The notes under the pieces were generated by a model, which saw only the letters and a list, made by a program, of their open reading frames with translations, was not told the origin of the DNA and searched no databases. From Euonymus europaeus (lineage: Eukaryota; Streptophyta; Magnoliopsida; Celastrales; Celastraceae), in contig OY756960.1 of assembly GCA_963580455.1 (NCBI GenBank), forward strand, positions 28,641,238-28,705,237: a stretch of 64,000 nucleotides of DNA. Direction: 5' to 3'. This document shows, piece after piece, positions 62,501 to 64,000 of the stretch. Position 1 is the first letter of the stretch, and every line of letters begins with the position of its first letter. The position numbers and the translations under genes are program-made.

Positions 62501-64000
62501 AAATTTTTATTCATTTTTCTTATTTCCTATTAGCAAAACATATATTCTTTCATTCTTTGATCATCAATTCTACAACGAAACTACATCAAAATCAATACTG
62601 ACTTTCACTATTTTTTTTACAAAAAAATCAATTCACGTACTTATCTATATCACCAAAAACACATTTTCCAATACAACCATATCAACAAAAGACATACCTC
62701 AATACAGTCACATCAGTAAAAATACATATTCTCATATATTATACATTCCCCTAAAAACACACCATTCCAATTTCACTATGGCAATTAAGGTCCAATCCAT
62801 GCTGCAGGAAATGATAATAAGCTATCTAGTGGTCATCTATAATTGTATGATATATTAGTCGTCTTTTCAATTATGAGGGTGTTGTGATGATTAGTCATTA
62901 ATTTGCATGCATGGGATGATTGATTAATTTGATTAATACTCATTAGTTCCTCCTGAAGATCGGATTCTTTTTTAATTAAAGTCAAACCTAGCTCATCGAT
63001 GCCTGCATGTATGTTATCTTAGTGACTTCTAGTCATTGAAAGGACTAGCCCGGCCGAATAAATTAAAAGAACAAAGGTCACCATACATCGATGTCGGCCA
63101 ATCAACTTGCTTGCTTTCGTTGCTAGCTAAAATTAACTCACGCATATATTACAGTTCTGATCACAAAATTTTAAAATAAAAACCCTAACAAGTCATCCAC
63201 ATGTCACACTTCATGTCTCCCATACGTGACATGAAATTTGCATGACAATAATACGAGGTCATATATAAAGTTTATCCATTAGACATTCGACTTATTTGAA
63301 TCTCAACTCAGGCCATCATACATATTTGTACAAAAAATTGTCACCTGAAGAAATGACAAGTTAATTAGATTAAAGCTCCATGCATAGGCATAAAGGTATT
63401 GCTCCAAAAAGCTGTAGATGAAATTAAGAAAATGAACCTGGCTGCTTTGGCTAGCTGTGCTCAATTCATTCTTTTGTGAAGATCTTACGTTACATGCTTT
63501 TGACATTTGTAATCGCTCGATCGTTGGTTTATGGACGTTGCTTACACTGCAAAGATTTCTTGTAGGATATACTGAAGCCGATACTCGGACGCTGACTTGT
63601 CATATCACATATATATGGAAAGATCGCGAATTTAGATATGAAAGGCTTTGCTTTTATAAATTTGAGTGATTTCTTGTTTTCTTTGTTCTGCTGGAGGGAA
63701 ACACGACACCAGTACTAGACAGTGAGTGATGGTGACAAAAATTGTTTAAACTGGAATATTTTATTCGGAAATTTTGATTAATTAATTAGTCAAATAATGT
63801 GATGCATAAGGCAGATATTTTATGGAAGAAAGTCCAAGTCGCACACAATGAAATATATGCAAAAATAAAGACTTCTTCGTCACACACACACATGTATATA
63901 TAATGATGATCGATGAGAAGCAAGAAAAAGCATGGAGGGACCCTAAAATAAAGGATTGATTAGTTGGTGAGCCTACAGATTGTGTTTCTGCCATTAACTA
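59581..64000. other. Intergenic region at the right end
   Basis: No recognisable gene. Holds a terminal-inverted-repeat element at 61320-62128. A minus-strand open frame at 60982-61194 and a plus-strand one at 60526-60711 have no domain. The last 1.8 kb is AT-rich with nothing supported. Confidence 0.55.
61320..62128. mobile_element. Non-autonomous TIR element with internal tandem repeats
   Basis: Imperfect terminal inverted repeats of about 43 bp: left 61320-61362 (TTTCTCTACTACGGTCCTA ... AAATACGGACT), right 62086-62128 in reverse complement. Inside, three to four units of about 69 bp (core TCTCCTAAATCGA-TACAGATCC) run from about 61410 to 61640. It encodes no transposase. No clear target duplication, so superfamily is open; the long TIR hints at a Mutator-like origin. 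Confidence 0.6.

Noticed and set aside
1..64000. tRNA or rRNA genes
   Set aside because: No cloverleaf with A and B boxes or rRNA core sequence was recognised by eye; a tRNAscan run would settle this.

Overview
The window is nuclear DNA from a flowering plant, most likely a eudicot. It has spliced genes with GT-AG introns, AT-rich intergenic DNA, plant-only families (a NAC transcription factor, a GT29 sialyltransferase-like protein, a plant-type CDK-related kinase), and many Copia, LINE and MITE-like elements. I cannot name the species. Gene models were read by eye from splice sites and family resemblance, without any search.

Layout, left to right. 1-4378: AT-rich intergenic DNA with a small palindromic element. 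4379-8255 (+): DHHC S-acyltransferase, 5 exons, 453 aa. 8721-10067 (-): TIM8, 2 exons, 78 aa, convergent with the acyltransferase gene. 12412-13319 (+): NAC083/VNI2-like factor, 3 exons. 14088-15920 (+): a 5'-truncated LINE with a perfect 15-bp target-site duplication and a long open frame. 18044-24240 (-): a large GHKL-ATPase protein related to the sacsin/NO VEIN group, 3 exons, 1703 aa, with five internal repeats. 26751-31516 (-): CDK-related kinase, 7 exons, 583 aa, with a possible lipid-anchored N-terminus. 31517-36076: repeat-rich DNA with several non-autonomous elements. 36077-38347 (-): a broken armadillo-repeat gene abutting a truncated Copia element. 38645-40407 (+): TRAP-beta (SSR2), 5 exons, 191 aa. 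43461-44348 (-): single-exon SAM-domain protein. 45574-59580 (-): a sialyltransferase-like (GT29) pseudogene split by about 10 kb of rearranged Copia sequence. 59581-64000: intergenic DNA with one element that has terminal inverted repeats.

The intact genes are unrelated housekeeping or regulatory genes: protein lipidation, mitochondrial import, ER translocation, transcription and signalling. There is no operon-like or clustered pathway. The two parts most worth following up are the Copia block inside the GT29 pseudogene and the repeat region of the GHKL protein. The Copia block has two roughly 2-kb arms in inverted orientation, which could fold as double-stranded RNA, and a tandem duplication of the 3' half with its LTR. 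The GHKL protein carries five repeats of about 110 residues behind its ATPase domain.
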